This document shows, in pieces, positions 1-9,387 of a stretch of DNA of 64,000 bases; position 1 is the stretch's first letter; every line of letters begins with the position of its first letter. A program made the translations under genes and the position numbers. The notes under the pieces were generated by a model. That model made no database searches. It was not told where the DNA came from and worked only from the letters and a program-made list of their open reading frames with translations. This DNA comes from Fimbriiglobus ruber (GTDB lineage Bacteria > Planctomycetota > Planctomycetia > Gemmatales > Gemmataceae), in the NCBI RefSeq assembly GCF_002197845.1, contig NZ_NIDE01000017.1:666712-730711 (forward strand), read 5' to 3'.

Positions 1-1
1 G

Positions 2-2143
2 GCTTACGCGACACTCGGGCTCTTAACCGAGTTTCAATGGTCCCCCGCGCCCTACGTGTTCAAAGCCCGAAGCCTGCTCTACGCCCAGCGGTTGTTAGCG
101 CGCGACCCGAAGTCGCCGACCGCCCTTCAGTACCGGGCCTACGCCGCGGCCCTGGCCGGTCTTCACAGCCTCGCACTGGCCGATCTGGCGAAAGCCGGCC
201 CGACCACGGGGCAGCCGGCCTGGGTCGAGACGATCGATGCGTTCGTCCACTTCGACCTCGGCCGCCTGGCCAAGGTCCAGACCGCGGCAGACGCGCCACT
301 CGTCCGCCTGCTGACCTACATAGCGAAAGAGGAGCCGGAGACCGAAGCCGCGATGGCCATCGCCGGGCGCGAGTTCTTCAAGACCGAGCCCGAATGTTAC
401 CGCGTCCATGAAGCGCTGGGTCGGCTCACGGGAGTGAGTACCGGGCACCAGGTTCTCGCCGCGAGCCACGAAGCGTTCGCGGCCGGGTTCACCCAACGAA
501 TCCGGGAACAACCCGGCCTGCCCAAGGCCGTGGCCGACCTCGTGACCGGCGACCGCATGACGCCGGAAGCGGAGGCCGACGTGTACGACGCGCTGCGGGC
601 GGCCGGCAAACCGTCCCTCGACCGCGGGGAGCCGTCGTGGACCGCCCTCGGGTCTCTTCTCCGCGACGTCCGGCTCTCCCTCGCCTGGCAACGGTTGTAC
701 TTCATGGCCGACCGGCTGGCCGTCCCGACGGCGGACGCCGCCCGTCAGTACGCCGTCATTCTGGCCGGGCACCCCTTCATGCCGGTGATCGAGAGCTTCA
801 CCGTCGACCGCCACCGCGACCCGGCCGGTTTCAAGTCGAAACTCGAGACCGTCCCGTACCAGAACATCGACACCCGGTCCGGGTGGTTCTCGGTCTGGTG
901 CAATTCGGCCGACCCGACCCACCGTATGTCCGAGATGTCCCGGAGGCAAAACGGCTGGGCGTACCAGGATCTGGCCCGGTGGTTGTACGCCTCGGGCGAC
1001 CAGGACAATTTTCGGTCCCGGCGGGCCCCGCAGCTCGGCCGGATCAGCCCGCACTCGCCGATCGCGTCCGGGATGCTGGCGTCGTTCGTAGCGACGGGCA
1101 CTGAGCCCGCGGCCGACGCCGCCAAACTGGCGGAGATCGAAAAGAAATTCCCCGACTCGGCGATGGTCCAACGGCGGCTAGCCCAACGCCACCAGGCCGA
1201 CGGCCGCGTCGAAGACGCGGAACGGTGTTACCGGCGGTGGGTCAAACTCTCCCCGGACGGTCGGGCGTACCGGGAGTTGGCCGCGGTTTACGCCAAGTTG
1301 GGGCGAGAGGATCAGTGGAAGAAAGCGTTGGAAGACTCGTTGAAGGAAGAAGATTTCGGCCTGGACCACGCCCAGACGCGGGTCCAGTTGGCCCGCTTTT
1401 ACATGGCCAAGAAAGATTTCAAGCAGGCGGAACCCTACGCCCTGGAGGCGGCCGAGAGCTACGCCCAGTGGGCTCTGTTGTGCGCGGCCGAGTGCGAGGT
1501 GGGGCTGGAAAAATGGGACGAGGCGAACGCGCTCTACCGGGCGAACGCCGGGCGGTACACCGGTGGGGCGCTGACGTGGTACTTTACCTGCCGGCAGACC
1601 GGGCGGATGCAGCGGACCGCGGCCGAGGAAGCGGTCACGGAATACCTGGCTACGTTCGAGGGGCGAATCCCTCCGAATGTTGCGTGGCAAGCCGGCCGCT
1701 TCTACCTGCTGTCCGGAAAGACGAAGCTGGCCCGCGAGCAGTTCGCGGTGGAGTTCGCCCGCCGCCCGTCGTCGCTCGCGGGACTTTTTGCGGCCCTGAC
1801 GGCCGACGCAACCAAGGATGTTAAAGAGCGAGACCGGATACTCGACGAAATGGCAAAACTGAACGACGATTACATCAAAAAGCTGGCGGCCACGATCCAG
1901 AAGTGGACGGCCGCCAAGGAAGTTCCGGACGCGAAAGCGATCGACGCCTTGCTGGCGGGGCGGCACCCGGGTGAGCAGTCCGACGTCGGGATGCTGATCG
2001 CCTGGTGGCTGGACAACCGCGGGGCCACGGAGCGCGCGGTCGAACTCTGGGAGAAATGCGCGGCCATTAAGGTGGGCACGCTCTGGATGAGGATACACAC
2101 CGTGGGGTTCCTGGAAGATCACGGCATCAAGGCGAAACCTTGA
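2..2143 (+). CDS. TPR-repeat protein, 5' end outside the window
   Basis: The reading frame is open to the left edge of the window, so the true start lies upstream; the GTG at 56 is only the first start-like codon inside the window. The product is helical and alanine/leucine rich, with tetratricopeptide-like helix pairs spread through it, for example around the RRLAQRHQADGRVEDAERCY and ARFYMAKKDFKQAEPYALEA stretches. The C-terminus (DNRGATERAVELWEKCAAIK) is another repeat-like pair. No catalytic domain is visible in the part seen, although a domain could sit upstream. Planctomycete TPR proteins are often the C-terminal part of kinase or sigma-factor fusions; that is inference here. It converges on coaD with a 36-base gap. 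Confidence 0.75.
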   Translation, partial: AYATLGLLTEFQWSPAPYVFKARSLLYAQRLLARDPKSPTALQYRAYAAALAGLHSLALADLAKAGPTTGQPAWVETIDAFVHFDLGRLAKVQTAADAPLVRLLTYIAKEEPETEAAMAIAGREFFKTEPECYRVHEALGRLTGVSTGHQVLAASHEAFAAGFTQRIREQPGLPKAVADLVTGDRMTPEAEADVYDALRAAGKPSLDRGEPSWTALGSLLRDVRLSLAWQRLYFMADRLAVPTADAARQYAVILAGHPFMPVIESFTVDRHRDPAGFKSKLETVPYQNIDTRSGWFSVWCNSADPTHRMSEMSRRQNGWAYQDLARWLYASGDQDNFRSRRAPQLGRISPHSPIASGMLASFVATGTEPAADAAKLAEIEKKFPDSAMVQRRLAQRHQADGRVEDAERCYRRWVKLSPDGRAYRELAAVYAKLGREDQWKKALEDSLKEEDFGLDHAQTRVQLARFYMAKKDFKQAEPYALEAAESYAQWALLCAAECEVGLEKWDEANALYRANAGRYTGGALTWYFTCRQTGRMQRTAAEEAVTEYLATFEGRIPPNVAWQAGRFYLLSGKTKLAREQFAVEFARRPSSLAGLFAALTADATKDVKERDRILDEMAKLNDDYIKKLAATIQKWTAAKEVPDAKAIDALLAGRHPGEQSDVGMLIAWWLDNRGATERAVELWEKCAAIKVGTLWMRIHTVGFLEDHGIKAKP

Positions 2144-2179
2144 CCGGGCGACACGTACCAGGATCGTGGCCGCCCGCCG

Positions 2180-2683
2180 CTACTTCCCCGCCCGCACCTT
2201 CTCGATCAGGGCCGCCTTTACCGGCTCCGGGAGGAACTTCGTCAGGTCGCCGCCGAGCTTTGCGATCTGGCGGAGGAGCGAGCTGCTCACGTGCGAGAAC
2301 TCCTCCTTCGCCATGAGAAAGACCGTCTCGATCTCGGGATCGAGGTTCAGGTTCATCAGCGACATGGTGAACTCGTACTCCATGTCGCTCAACGTCCGCA
2401 GGCCGCGGACCATGATTCGCGCATTCGCGTCGCGAACGAACCGGACCGCCAGACCCTCGAACTTACACACTTCGACGTTGCCGAAGTCGCGCGTGATCGC
2501 CGAGAGTAGCGCGGCGCGCTCGTCGATGTCGAAGAGCGTCGATTTGTCCGGGTTGATCCCGACGCCGACGATGAACCGGTCGTACAGCCGGCTGCACCGC
2601 TGGATCACGTCCAGGTGGCCGAGGTGGACCGGGTCGAACGTCCCGGTGTAAACGGCAACGCGCGGGTTGAGCGAATTCGGCAC
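2180..2683 (-). CDS. coaD: Phosphopantetheine adenylyltransferase
   Basis: CoaD transfers AMP from ATP to 4'-phosphopantetheine, the penultimate step of coenzyme A synthesis in the cytoplasm. The nucleotidyltransferase signature GTFDPVHLGH lies at the N-terminus, followed by the family landmarks LAVRFVRDANARIMVRGLR and DMEYEF, and the late VSSSLLRQIAKLGGD segment. A GTG at 2683 is chosen as start because GGAGG lies six bases upstream and it gives 167 residues, the usual size for the family; the ATG at 2725 would add an untypical 14-residue extension. It lies 54 bases downstream of the aminotransferase on the same strand and may be co-transcribed with it. Assignment is firm. Confidence 0.93.
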   Translation of the reverse strand: MPNSLNPRVAVYTGTFDPVHLGHLDVIQRCSRLYDRFIVGVGINPDKSTLFDIDERAALLSAITRDFGNVEVCKFEGLAVRFVRDANARIMVRGLRTLSDMEYEFTMSLMNLNLDPEIETVFLMAKEEFSHVSSSLLRQIAKLGGDLTKFLPEPVKAALIEKVRAGK

Positions 2684-2737
2684 AACGAGCCTCCGCGTGG
2701 TGAACCATTCAGGAATCGAGGCCAACCAACGGACCGG

Positions 2738-3871
2738 TCAACCCCCGTCCGCCACGACGCGGAGGAACCGGTCGATCTCGTCTTCGGTGTTGTATGCGTG
2801 CGGGCTCACGCGGAGGCGGTCGGCGCGGACGTTGACGATGACCCCCGCCGCCCGACACCGCTTCATGATCTCCTTCGGCGGCGTGCCCGGTTTGGTGAGT
2901 GACACGATCCCGGACTTGTCGGGTTCGCGGCGACTGCTGAAAACCTCCAGGCCGAACTCCGGCGCGCGGGCACAGAGGTAGTCGGTCAGTTCGATGATGC
3001 GCCGCGAGACCGCGTCGATTCCCGCCCCCAGGAGCAGTTCCAGGCTCGCCCCCAGCGCGGTGATGCCGGGGACGTTCAGGGCGCCACCTTCCCACCGGCC
3101 GGCGTGGGGCTTGAGCCGGAAGTCGATCGTGCTGTAATTGAACGAGTGGACCACGCTGTGGGCGCCGACGCCGATCGGGTGCAAGCGGTCGACCCACTCG
3201 CGGCGGACGTACGCGATGCCCGCCCCCTCGGGCGCCAGCAGCCATTTGTGCCCGTCGGCAGCCAAAGCATCGATCGGCAGTGCCTGGACGTCGAGCGGGA
3301 AGACGCCGAGCCCCTGGATCGCGTCCACGAAGAAGAAGACACCGCGCTCCCGGCAGAGTTCGCCCAGCGCGGCCAGGTCCGTGCGGAAGCCGCTGCCGTA
3401 TTGCACGAAGCTGGTCGCGAGAACCCGCGTCCGATCGGTCATCGCCGCGCGGACGTCGTCGATCTCGACGCGGTTCCCGCGGCTCGGCACCGTTCGGACC
3501 TCGACGCCGCGACTGGCGAGGTTCAGCCACGGGTACTGGTTCGACGGGTATTCCTCGGCCGCGAGGATGACGTTGTCGCCCGGCGTCCACGGGTATCCTT
3601 CGGCGATCAGCCCGATACCGGTGGTCGTGTTCGGCACGAACATGACGTCGTCGGCCGCCGGCGCGTTGATGAGCTGGGCCGCCAGGCGCCGCACGTGTGC
3701 GACCCGGTCGACCCAGAACAGGATGTCGGCCAACCCGTTGCCGGCCAGCCGGCTGGCGTACTCGGCGAGCGCCGCGACGGCCGTGTCCGGGATCGGCGCG
3801 ACGGCCGCGTGGTCGAAGAACGCCCAACGGCCGGTCACGGGGAAGTGCGACCGAAATGCAGCCCAGGTCAT
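2738..3871 (-). CDS. PLP-dependent class V aminotransferase (cysteine desulfurase-like)
   Basis: A fold-type I, pyridoxal-phosphate enzyme of the class V aminotransferase/SufS-like family. The start of the domain reads FFDHAAVAPIPD, then NTTTGIGLIAEGYPW (cofactor phosphate region), VDAIQGLGVFPLD (Asp contacting the PLP ring) and DGHKWLLAPEG, which holds the Schiff-base lysine. The ATG at 3871 is preferred because it starts just before the conserved domain and gives 377 residues; the frame stays open upstream to 4069 but that part would overlap the divergent protease gene and looks non-coding. The substrate cannot be read from sequence: isopenicillin-N epimerase-like, selenocysteine lyase-like and cysteine desulfurase-like members all share these motifs, and no Fe-S assembly genes are adjacent. 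Confidence 0.88.
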   Translation of the reverse strand: MTWAAFRSHFPVTGRWAFFDHAAVAPIPDTAVAALAEYASRLAGNGLADILFWVDRVAHVRRLAAQLINAPAADDVMFVPNTTTGIGLIAEGYPWTPGDNVILAAEEYPSNQYPWLNLASRGVEVRTVPSRGNRVEIDDVRAAMTDRTRVLATSFVQYGSGFRTDLAALGELCRERGVFFFVDAIQGLGVFPLDVQALPIDALAADGHKWLLAPEGAGIAYVRREWVDRLHPIGVGAHSVVHSFNYSTIDFRLKPHAGRWEGGALNVPGITALGASLELLLGAGIDAVSRRIIELTDYLCARAPEFGLEVFSSRREPDKSGIVSLTKPGTPPKEIMKRCRAAGVIVNVRADRLRVSPHAYNTEDEIDRFLRVVADGG

Positions 3872-3961
3872 GCGAACTCCGGGGTAAAACCCGATACCCT
3901 GTAGATTGTGCGGCGCCGCCCCGGCCGTGCCAACCACCCCGCCCCACCCGAGTGCCCCGCC

Positions 3962-4738
3962 GTGATCGCCGAGCCGCAGCCCACGCCCTACGACCTGACG
4001 TTCCGGATTTTCCGTTTCCCGGTCCGCATCCATCCGATGTTTTGGTTGACGACACTTTTGACGGGCCAAACCTCGCTACAGAGGGAAAGCCCGCTGCCGC
4101 TGCTCGCGATCTGGGTCGCGGTGGTGTTCGTTTCGATCCTCGTTCACGAACTCGGCCACGCCTTCGCTTTCCGGTGGTTCCGTGCAGATTCGCGGGTGTG
4201 TCTCTACTGGTTCGGCGGGTTGGCCACGAGCAACAACCCGCCGGGCCGCCCGTGGCCGTCGATCGCTGTCTCACTCGCCGGCCCGGGGGCTGGGTTCATA
4301 CTCGCGGCCATCGTTTTCGCGACGAATCGGGCGTCCGGCTGGAGCGTACAGTCTCTGTACACCTACGAGGCATATTACCAACTCATGTGGGTCAATCTGG
4401 CTTGGGGGCTCATGAATTTGCTCCCCGTGCTACCGCTCGATGGCGGGCAGGTGTGTCGGCAACTCTATCGAATTGGGGGAGCGCGTCGCTCCGAAGAGGC
4501 GGCACTCAAGACGTCGGTCGCGGTCGGTGCGGTCGTCGCGGCCTACGGTCTCATGGACTACCTCGGCCAACCGCGCGCCTTGTTCAACGAAATCCCGTCC
4601 GAACTCCGGTTTCAATCGCTGTTCACGACGGTTCTGTTCGCGCTACTGGCGTACGGAAGTTATCAGGCACTCGAACAGTTGCGGAGCTACTCGCCCTGGG
4701 AAAGCTCGTACGACGACACGCCGTGGCGACGGCGATGA
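3962..4738 (+). CDS. M50 family site-2-protease-like membrane metalloprotease
   Basis: An intramembrane zinc metalloprotease of the M50/rhomboid-unrelated site-2 class. HELGH, the zinc-binding and catalytic motif, follows a hydrophobic segment (VAVVFVSILV), and the second metal-binding motif NLLPVLPLDGGQ lies about 90 residues later in another membrane segment. Several further hydrophobic stretches indicate four to six membrane passes. No CBS or PDZ domain is present, so it is a minimal member. The GTG at 3962 is my preferred start; the frame also permits a GTG at 3908, which would add 18 residues rich in arginine and proline. It diverges from the aminotransferase gene. The natural substrate (for example an anti-sigma factor) cannot be inferred from neighbours with confidence. 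Confidence 0.85.
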   Translation: MIAEPQPTPYDLTFRIFRFPVRIHPMFWLTTLLTGQTSLQRESPLPLLAIWVAVVFVSILVHELGHAFAFRWFRADSRVCLYWFGGLATSNNPPGRPWPSIAVSLAGPGAGFILAAIVFATNRASGWSVQSLYTYEAYYQLMWVNLAWGLMNLLPVLPLDGGQVCRQLYRIGGARRSEEAALKTSVAVGAVVAAYGLMDYLGQPRALFNEIPSELRFQSLFTTVLFALLAYGSYQALEQLRSYSPWESSYDDTPWRRR

Positions 4739-4915
4739 GAAACGACTTCCAGGGAACCTGAGAACAAGGAGGCCGCGTGACTGTCGGGGGCACAGCCCGT
4801 GTCGTGTCGAATCAGAAAGTCTCAAAATATTTCTGTCGGTCTGTCGATTTCGGCCCTTCCGTGCGTCGTGAGGGTGACCCGTGGTGGGTCGCGTCCCCCA
4901 ACCGAGGAAAGACCA

Positions 4916-5293
4916 ATGAAGTACATCATCCTGATTTACGGCGGCGAAAATGCCTGGCACGGCATGCCCGAAGCCCAGATGCAAGAAGAACACGCCAAGT
5001 GGATGATGTATACTCAAGATATGGTGGCCGCCGGAGTTATGGTCGCCGGGGCGTCGCTGAAGCCGATCGCGACGGCCACGACCGTCCGCGTCCGTGGCGG
5101 CAAGACCGGGACGACCGACGGCCCGTTCGCCGAGACCAAGGAACAACTCGGCGGGTATTACGTCATCGATGTGCCGAACCTGGACGACGCGGTGAAGTGG
5201 GCCGCCCAGTGCCCGGGAGCACTTTACGGATCGTTGGAAATCCGCCCGCTCGGGATCATTACCTCTCCGGACGGCGCGGTTTCGATGCAATAG
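4916..5293 (+). CDS. DGPF/YCII-domain protein
   Basis: A 125-residue YCII-related dimeric alpha/beta-barrel protein of the DGPF subgroup. The N-terminus MKYIILIYGGENAW, the TTDGPFAETKEQLGGYYVID segment containing the signature DGPF, and the ending EIRPLGI are typical. The ATG at 4916 is preceded by GAGGAAAG at good distance; the open frame upstream to 4799 reads as non-coding. It lies 65 bases ahead of an ECF sigma factor carrying a C-terminal extension. That pairing is characteristic of the ECF42 group, in which DGPF proteins are encoded next to the sigma factor and are its likely targets or partners. Biochemical function of DGPF proteins is not established. Confidence 0.88.
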   Translation: MKYIILIYGGENAWHGMPEAQMQEEHAKWMMYTQDMVAAGVMVAGASLKPIATATTVRVRGGKTGTTDGPFAETKEQLGGYYVIDVPNLDDAVKWAAQCPGALYGSLEIRPLGIITSPDGAVSMQ

Positions 5294-5358
5294 CGTAAGA
5301 CGGATTGCGGGCGGGGCTCCGAACGCCCGCCCGCATTCGTCCGGCGCCCGGGGCACCG

Positions 5359-6606
5359 ATGCTTAGTCAGATCCTGGATCAGGTGTTCCGCCGCGAATCG
5401 GGCCGCGTCCTGGCGGGATTGATTCGCCGCCTGGGCGATTTCGATCTGGCTGAGGACGCCCTTCAGGACGCGTGCGCGAAAGCGCTGGAGGCGTGGTCGC
5501 GAGATGAGCTGCCGGACAACCCCGGCGCCTGGCTCGCGGCCGTGGCGCAGCGGCGGGGAGTGGACGTCCTCCGTCGTCGCAAGCCCACGCAGCCCCTGCC
5601 CGACGTGCCGGCCCGGGACGACGAACCGGATCCCGTGACGCCCGCAACCAGCGTCGGCGACGACCGCCTCCGATTGCTATTCACCTGCTGCCACCCGGCG
5701 CTCGGGCACACGGCCCAGATCGCCCTCGCCTTGCGCACGCTCGGCGGGTTGACCACCCGGGAAATCGCGCGGGCCTTCCTCGAACCGGAACCGACGACCG
5801 CACAGCGCCTCGTCCGGGTGAAACAGAAGATCCGCGAGGCCGCCATCCCGTATGAAATTCCGGGAAAGGCCGACCTGCCCGAGCGGTTCACCGCCGTCCT
5901 CGAAGTCGTGTACCTGATTTTCAACGAGGGGTACGCGGCGACGGACGCGGCCGGGTTACTCCGCCCGGACTTGTGTACGGAGGCCATCCGCCTCGCCCGC
6001 CTCGTGGTGGAATTGCTTCCGGACGAACCGGAAGCCCGCGGGTTGCTCGCCCTCGTCCTCCTGACGGACGCCCGGCGGGCCGCGCGGGTCGGTCCCGACG
6101 GCGAGCCCGTTCCCCTTGAAGAACAAGACCGCACGGTGTGGGACCGTGCCGCGATCACGGAAGGGACGGCCGTACTCGATGCCGCGCTCCTGTACCGCCG
6201 ACCGGGGCCGTACCAAATCCAGGCCGCGATCGCGGCACTCCACGGGGCCGCCCCGACCGCCGACCGGACGGATTGGTTCCAGATCACCGGGCTGTACGCC
6301 GCCTTACTTCGTCAGACGCCGACGCCGGTCGTGGAGTTGAACGCCGCGGTCGCGGTGGCGATGACCGGACAGCTTCAGAGCGGGCTGGACTGGATCGCAT
6401 CCTTGGAAAACCGGGGACTCCTGATCGACTACTACCTGCTCCCGGCCGCGAAGGCCGAACTCCTCCGCCGCGCGAGCCGTCTGGCCGAGGCCGCGGGGGC
6501 GTACGAGCGGGCGCTGGAACTGGCCCGCAACCCGGCCGAGCGCGGCTACCTTCAGCGACGACTCCGCGAGGTGAGCGGGTCGGACGATACCATGACCTTA
6601 AAGTAA
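5359..6606 (+). CDS. ECF42-type RNA polymerase sigma factor with C-terminal TPR-like extension
   Basis: A 415-residue sigma factor that directs RNA polymerase to alternative promoters. Region 2 is the N-terminal segment with GDFDLAEDALQDACAKALEAW, and region 4 includes LRTLGGLTTREIARAFLEPE (helix-turn-helix). The remaining ~220 residues form the extension seen in ECF42 (DUF6596), with IFNEGYAAT and helical TPR-like repeats near the end (AKAELLRRASRLAEAAGAYE). No anti-sigma gene is adjacent, and in this group the extension itself is thought to control activity. The ATG at 5359 is chosen since it begins just before region 2; the frame opens slightly earlier at 5305. It converges on the PQQ gene with an 8-base gap. 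Confidence 0.9.
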   Translation: MLSQILDQVFRRESGRVLAGLIRRLGDFDLAEDALQDACAKALEAWSRDELPDNPGAWLAAVAQRRGVDVLRRRKPTQPLPDVPARDDEPDPVTPATSVGDDRLRLLFTCCHPALGHTAQIALALRTLGGLTTREIARAFLEPEPTTAQRLVRVKQKIREAAIPYEIPGKADLPERFTAVLEVVYLIFNEGYAATDAAGLLRPDLCTEAIRLARLVVELLPDEPEARGLLALVLLTDARRAARVGPDGEPVPLEEQDRTVWDRAAITEGTAVLDAALLYRRPGPYQIQAAIAALHGAAPTADRTDWFQITGLYAALLRQTPTPVVELNAAVAVAMTGQLQSGLDWIASLENRGLLIDYYLLPAAKAELLRRASRLAEAAGAYERALELARNPAERGYLQRRLREVSGSDDTMTLK

Positions 6607-6614
6607 ACGTGCCC

Positions 6615-7862
6615 TCACTTCGCCGCGATCTTGTACAGGAACTTGTCGGTGCGGATCAACCAGGCGTTGCCGTCGGCGGCGTAGCTGGCCTGGACGCGGC
6701 CATCGAGCTTGTTCGTCGCCACCAACTCGAACGTCTTGCCAGCCTTGATAACGGACGCCGTACCGGTCTCGTTTTGCAGGTAGATGTGGCCGTTCGCGAA
6801 TACCGGGGCCGAGGTGTACGCGCCGGGGACGCGCTCGCGGAAATGAACCTTGCCGGATTTGGCGTCGAAGCAGGTGACGATGCCGGAATCGGAGACGGTG
6901 TACAACTCGTCGCTGACCAACAGCGGCGAGGGGTCGTGCGGGGCGTCCTGCTTGGTACGCCAGGCTACGGTGGCCGTCACTTTGCCGCCGTCCGGCACGA
7001 GCTTGATGGCCAGCAACCACGCGGTGTCGAAGCCGGTCGACATGAACAGCATGCCGTGCCCGAACACCGGCCGCGGGACGAGCGAATAGCCGTCGTAAGT
7101 GATCGCCCAGATTTCCGCCCCCGTCTCGGCGTCGAACCCGTTGACCACGTCGCTGCCGGGCGCGACGATCATCGTCGTCTTGTCGAACGTCACCACGAGC
7201 GGCGTACCGAACGAGAAGGCTTTCTTGGCCGGCTGGCTCCGTTTCGCCACCCAGACCACCTTGCCCGTCACCTTGTCTAGGGCCACCAGCTCGCGGCGGC
7301 CGGGTCCGTCGATGCAGAAGTACAATTTCCCGTTCCACACGACCGGCGACCCGCCGTTGCCGTGGACCGGGGCGTATTTCAGTTCGCGGTTCGTCCAGAC
7401 GACCTCCCCGGTCTTGGCGATCAGGCACGCGGTCCCCTGGTGCCCGAAGTGGACGTACACATGATCGCCGTCGATGAACGGTGTCGGGCTGGCGTGGCTG
7501 TTCTTCGCGTGGATGCCGGGCGCGGTTTTGCCGTCCTGGCTAAAGACTTCTTTGTCCCACACCACGGCGCCGGTCTTGGAATCCAGGCACAAGGTCCGGA
7601 GCGACTGGTCCGCGTTCTTTTCGGGCCCCTGGGGTACGGCCGTTGTCAAGAAAATCTTTCCCGCCACAACGACCGGGGACGACCACCCCTTTCCAGGAAT
7701 CGGCACTTTCCAGGCGACGTTCTTGTCCTCGGCCCACTCGGTCGGCAATCCGGTGCCGCTGGCGTGGCCCTGTGCGGTCGGTCCCCGGAACTCCGGCCAG
7801 TCCGCCCGGGCGGCCGGGGCGAGCGCGAAAGTGAACACAACGAGCGCGACGAGGCGTGACAT
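6615..7862 (-). CDS. Secreted PQQ-type beta-propeller (BamB-like) protein
   Basis: A 415-residue exported protein made of repeated PQQ-like propeller blades. The N-terminus MSRLVALVVFTFALAPAARA is a clear signal peptide. The mature start DWPEFRGPTAQGHASGTGLP is the common opening of planctomycete PQQ-binding-like proteins. Blade signatures such as GKIFLTTAV, LDSKTGAVVWDKEVF, LIAKTGEVVWTN, LDKVTGKVVWVAK and FDAETGAEIWAITY recur at about 40-60-residue spacing. It shares the fold with BamB and with quinoprotein dehydrogenases, but no enzymatic partner or heme motif is present, so a scaffold or binding role is more likely. It sits alone on its strand, convergent with the sigma factor gene. Confidence 0.88.
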   Translation of the reverse strand: MSRLVALVVFTFALAPAARADWPEFRGPTAQGHASGTGLPTEWAEDKNVAWKVPIPGKGWSSPVVVAGKIFLTTAVPQGPEKNADQSLRTLCLDSKTGAVVWDKEVFSQDGKTAPGIHAKNSHASPTPFIDGDHVYVHFGHQGTACLIAKTGEVVWTNRELKYAPVHGNGGSPVVWNGKLYFCIDGPGRRELVALDKVTGKVVWVAKRSQPAKKAFSFGTPLVVTFDKTTMIVAPGSDVVNGFDAETGAEIWAITYDGYSLVPRPVFGHGMLFMSTGFDTAWLLAIKLVPDGGKVTATVAWRTKQDAPHDPSPLLVSDELYTVSDSGIVTCFDAKSGKVHFRERVPGAYTSAPVFANGHIYLQNETGTASVIKAGKTFELVATNKLDGRVQASYAADGNAWLIRTDKFLYKIAAK

Positions 7863-7991
7863 GCGTGGGCCCGGCGTAAAGGTGGGGGTGATATCAGCGG
7901 GAGGGTACGATTATGGATAGCTGCTGGCCGAACCCTGGCAATACGAACGGCACGAGCCGGTCGTGAAGAATACTGGTAGCGCAAAAAGCAA

Positions 7992-8040
7992 AATCGCGGT
8001 CGCGACGGCCGGAATCATCCGGGCCGCCACGACCGCGATT
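7992..8040 (-). terminator. Intrinsic terminator of the DUF1559 gene
   Basis: A perfect 11-base stem (AATCGCGGTCG at 7992-8002 with CGACCGCGATT at 8030-8040) encloses a partly paired interior. On the minus strand the stem is followed by TTGCTTTTTGC. It lies 22 bases beyond the stop of the DUF1559 gene, as expected for a Rho-independent terminator. Confidence 0.75.
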
Positions 8041-8062
8041 GCGTTCTTCGAATCTTTGCCGC

Positions 8063-9097
8063 TTACCAGTCCGAGCCTGGGAGGTCGCCAGCCGACCGCG
8101 TCCCGACCGCTTGGAAGGTGGCCGTGCTGATGCTGTTCGTGACGAATCGGACCGAGCCGTCGCCCAGTGCGGCGTTTACCCCGCCCGTGTGCTTGCTGCG
8201 CGGCGCTGCAAATACCGTGGCGCCAACGGTCATGTCCGTCGCACCTGTGGCAGTGCAGGGAGCTTTATAGTTTGGATCCGGGGACGGACACCCCGTCTGA
8301 GGACACGCACAGGTGTCACCATTGCTATTTCCGCGCAGCACGTCCGCGATTGTACTGTTTGGCGGATTGACAGTCGAGAACAAGGCCGAGCCCATGTTGC
8401 CGAGGTAAATATCGCCAGGAACACCGCCCCACTGGGGGACACTTACCGACAACCGTTCGGAGAGCATGACCGTGTTGCTCGTACCGTCCGTGATGTCGGT
8501 CATCTTGGTCTGGGCGCGACCGGTCACGCCTTGACCGTGATTCACATAAAAGATCCCGGGTCCGGCGGTGATTGTTCCGGACACTTTCTCCGCATAGTGG
8601 TTTCCGGGGCCGACGCTCGCGCAGTAGCTGCCGCGCGACCGCATCCAATTGGTGCCCGGTTCGTCAGTCAAGGGGGAGATGTCACTGGGGCAGTAAAACG
8701 TGCTGATCAGGGCCATCATGGCCGCAGGTTGATCCGGAATTTGGCTAAGATTCTGAGTCGTCATGCTATCAGGGAGCCCCGTACAGCCGTTGAACACGGA
8801 TGTCTGTTCGATGTAAGGCAGAATGTTCAGCGTCCACGTGTAGTCGTTGAAGTCGTCGAACTTCCGCGCGTAAGGAAACTTCTGCATCGTGTCGTGATAG
8901 GCGTGAAGCCCGATCGCGAGTTGCTTCAGATTGTTCGTACATTTCGCGCGGGCGGCTGCCTCGCGAACCTTTTGTACCGCGGGAAGCAACAGACCAATCA
9001 GAATGGCAATGATGGCGATGACGACCAGCAGTTCGATCAGAGTAAACCCGCGCCACAGCTGCCGGTTCGATCGCCCGAGTCGGGCAAGTCGGAGCAT
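8063..9097 (-). CDS. DUF1559 protein with prepilin-like N-terminus
   Basis: A 344-residue type IV pseudopilin-like protein of the DUF1559 (SBP_bac_10) family, expanded to very high copy number in planctomycetes. The prepilin cleavage/methylation site is [18 protein letters not shown] with cleavage expected between Gly and Phe, followed by the hydrophobic helix and the typical [17 protein letters not shown]. The C-terminus carries the family's [19 protein letters not shown] motif. These proteins are presumed to be processed by a prepilin peptidase and exported to the cell surface or periplasm; no assembly ATPase is encoded nearby. It diverges from a small lipoprotein gene 290 bases away, a combination often seen with this family. 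Confidence 0.95.
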   Translation of the reverse strand: MLRLARLGRSNRQLWRGFTLIELLVVIAIIAILIGLLLPAVQKVREAAARAKCTNNLKQLAIGLHAYHDTMQKFPYARKFDDFNDYTWTLNILPYIEQTSVFNGCTGLPDSMTTQNLSQIPDQPAAMMALISTFYCPSDISPLTDEPGTNWMRSRGSYCASVGPGNHYAEKVSGTITAGPGIFYVNHGQGVTGRAQTKMTDITDGTSNTVMLSERLSVSVPQWGGVPGDIYLGNMGSALFSTVNPPNSTIADVLRGNSNGDTCACPQTGCPSPDPNYKAPCTATGATDMTVGATVFAAPRSKHTGGVNAALGDGSVRFVTNSISTATFQAVGTRSAGDLPGSDW

Positions 9098-9387
9098 GAT
9101 TGACGATCCTCAGGGGAGTAGAGAAACGACGTAAAATAGCCGCGACTAATCGGCGGATAGTCGGTTCATACGGGCGATCTGCGTGCCACAAACCGCACAG
9201 AAAAGAGATTTCCGAATCGCGCGCCGTTGGCACAACGGCCACTGATAAGACGATACACTCAACTATTCCATTCGCGCTGTTTGCGAGAAAACGCGAGATG
9301 GCTCTTGTTACTCTACCAAGCTGGGCGGTATCTTCGAGGAAAGAATAGGCGAACTCCCGCCCATTCTTGTTTTAACCTCTCTTCGGA
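9098..9387. promoter_or_regulatory. Divergent intergenic region between DUF1559 and lipoprotein genes
   Basis: This 290-base spacer separates two divergently read genes and must hold both promoters. It is less GC-rich than its surroundings, with runs such as AAGAATAGG and TTGTTTTAACC near the lipoprotein start. I see no clear operator repeat and cannot assign -35/-10 boxes with confidence. Confidence 0.4.
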
